Below, in pieces: positions 63,168 to 64,000 of a stretch of DNA of 64,000 bases. The position numbers were made by a program, and so were the translations under genes. Within the stretch, counting starts at the first letter, position 1. Every line of letters starts with the position of its first letter. The DNA is taken from the NCBI GenBank assembly GCA_037318855.1, contig CP134874.1, positions 62,001-126,000 on the forward strand, written 5' to 3'. Source of the DNA: Candidatus Sedimenticola sp. (ex Thyasira tokunagai) (GTDB lineage: Bacteria > Pseudomonadota > Gammaproteobacteria > Chromatiales > Chromatiaceae). The notes below the pieces were generated by a model. The model was not told where the DNA came from, ran no database searches, and saw nothing but the letters and a program-made list of their open reading frames with translations.

Positions 63168-64000
63168 CTATTTGGCGTACTTCTCTCGCAGTTTCGGCTT
63201 CTCGATTTTGCCGGTGGCATTGCGTGGCACCTGATCGAAGTGGATCATCCGCGGGCGTTTGTAGCGAGGTAGCCCTTCTGCAAACAGGCACACCTCCTCT
63301 TCACTCAGCACCTGCCCACCCTTGGCCTGGATAATAGCGGTAACCTGTTCTCCCAAGCGCGCATCAGGTGTGCCGATAACGCCGATATCCTGCACCTTGG
63401 GATGAGCCATGAAGAAGTGCTCAACCTCAACCGGCGAGATATTCTCACCACCGCTGATGATCAGATCTTTCTTGCGATCCACCAGCCAGAGAAAACCATC
63501 TGCGTCCCGCTTGGCGATATCACCGGTATGGAGCCAGCCGTCTCGCAGGGTCTCAAGGGTCGCTTCCGGGTTTCTGTAATACTCCTTCATCACCCCCGGC
63601 CCCTTCACCAACAACTCACCCGCCTCACCGTCCGGCAGATCCTTGTAATCAAAATCAACAATACGGCACTCCCAGTCAAATCCGGGCACCCCAATAGCGC
63701 CGATCTTGTGGCTGTTTTCAATACCGAGGTGGACACAGCCAGGCCCCGTACTCTCAGTCAGGCCGTAGTTGGTATCGTATTCATGGTGTGGAAAGTGCCG
63801 CTTCCACTCCTTGATCAGAGTAGGTGGCACCGGCTGTGCACCGATATGCATCAAGCGCCAGTGGGAGAGCCGGTACCGGCTGATGTCGATTTCACCGCTG
63901 CCGATAGCGGCAAGGATATCGAGGGCCCAGGGAACCAACAGCCAGACTACCGTCGCCCGCTCTTCCGATACCGCCTGCAAAATCCACTGCGGCTTCACCC
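63168..64000 (-). CDS. AMP-dependent acyl-CoA ligase, C-terminal part (cut by window end)
   Basis: About 276 C-terminal residues are visible; the gene continues past the right edge. These enzymes activate a carboxylic acid through an acyl-AMP. The motif YGLTESTGPG, the Asp in HTGDIAKRDADGFLWLVDRKKDLIISGGENISP and the catalytic Lys in PRNATGKIEKPKL are all seen. The acyl chain specificity cannot be read. It converges on nothing and lies upstream of uvrD on the same strand. Confidence 0.9.
   Translation of the reverse strand, partial: VKPQWILQAVSEERATVVWLLVPWALDILAAIGSGEIDISRYRLSHWRLMHIGAQPVPPTLIKEWKRHFPHHEYDTNYGLTESTGPGCVHLGIENSHKIGAIGVPGFDWECRIVDFDYKDLPDGEAGELLVKGPGVMKEYYRNPEATLETLRDGWLHTGDIAKRDADGFLWLVDRKKDLIISGGENISPVEVEHFFMAHPKVQDIGVIGTPDARLGEQVTAIIQAKGGQVLSEEEVCLFAEGLPRYKRPRMIHFDQVPRNATGKIEKPKLREKYAK

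Overview
The window is a 64-kb chromosomal segment of a gammaproteobacterium. The strongest evidence is the conserved order mrcA | pilMNOPQ-aroK-aroB-damX-gltB-gltD-hemE, together with metH, truC, zapE, slyX, rpmE, hemW and uvrD homologues that all read as gammaproteobacterial. An anaerobic-type molybdoenzyme with a multihaem cytochrome, NosL-type copper chaperones and abundant sensor kinases suggest a respiratory, possibly sulfur-cycling, Chromatiales-like bacterium. That placement is inference; no rRNA is present to confirm it. No tRNA, rRNA or CRISPR array was found.

Layout. 1-9 kb is an accessory region. It holds an IS110-family element, a NosL-like gene, a second NosL-like gene cut in two by a defective IS3-family element (2942-4668, 5-bp target duplication), and a minus-strand run of small exported protein, FtsX-type ABC permease, ATPase, Cys-rich membrane protein and TlpA-like lipoprotein. 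This run may be a copper/thiol maturation cluster. 9.4-21 kb is mostly housekeeping: metH, bcp, an HD-domain gene, truC, a hybrid histidine kinase, a response regulator with a PAS domain, an ArsR-type regulator, zapE, slyX and a frameshifted phosphatase-like gene. 21-31 kb holds a respiratory module: a 12-haem cytochrome, an Fe-S subunit, a molybdopterin catalytic subunit and a TorD-like chaperone on the minus strand. Divergent from it are a PhnD-like periplasmic binding protein, a histidine kinase and a sigma54-dependent regulator. A good -24/-12 promoter and GTTACC palindromes lie between the two. 31-52.6 kb is the conserved hemE-gltDB-damX-aroBK-pilQPONM cluster, then mrcA, a nucleotidyltransferase-like gene with an apparent CTG start, rpmE and hemW. 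52.6-60.3 kb contains a large gene split by a 288-bp repeat, and a CHASE2/PAS kinase - FecR/LysM - OmpR regulator module. In that module the sensor and kinase are separated by a frame change at a G10 tract. 60.8-64 kb carries uvrD and the end of an AMP-dependent acyl-CoA ligase.

How it fits together. The respiratory module looks self-contained. An oxyanion would bind the PhnD-like protein, which would signal through the kinase and the sigma54 activator to the divergent operon. That operon encodes a quinol-to-periplasm electron path (12-haem cytochrome to Fe-S subunit to Mo subunit). The substrate cannot be read from the sequence.

The most unusual noncoding feature is a family of three intergenic elements (about 42370-42629, 52871-53159, 60494-60761). 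Two of them fold as an outer stem with two inner hairpins. Their stem sequences are unrelated to each other, while the loop sequences are conserved. The third copy is related but has lost part of stem 1. Other repeats include a 288-bp element in inverted copies 48 kb apart, a 156-bp palindrome-ended element and several small REP-like palindromes.
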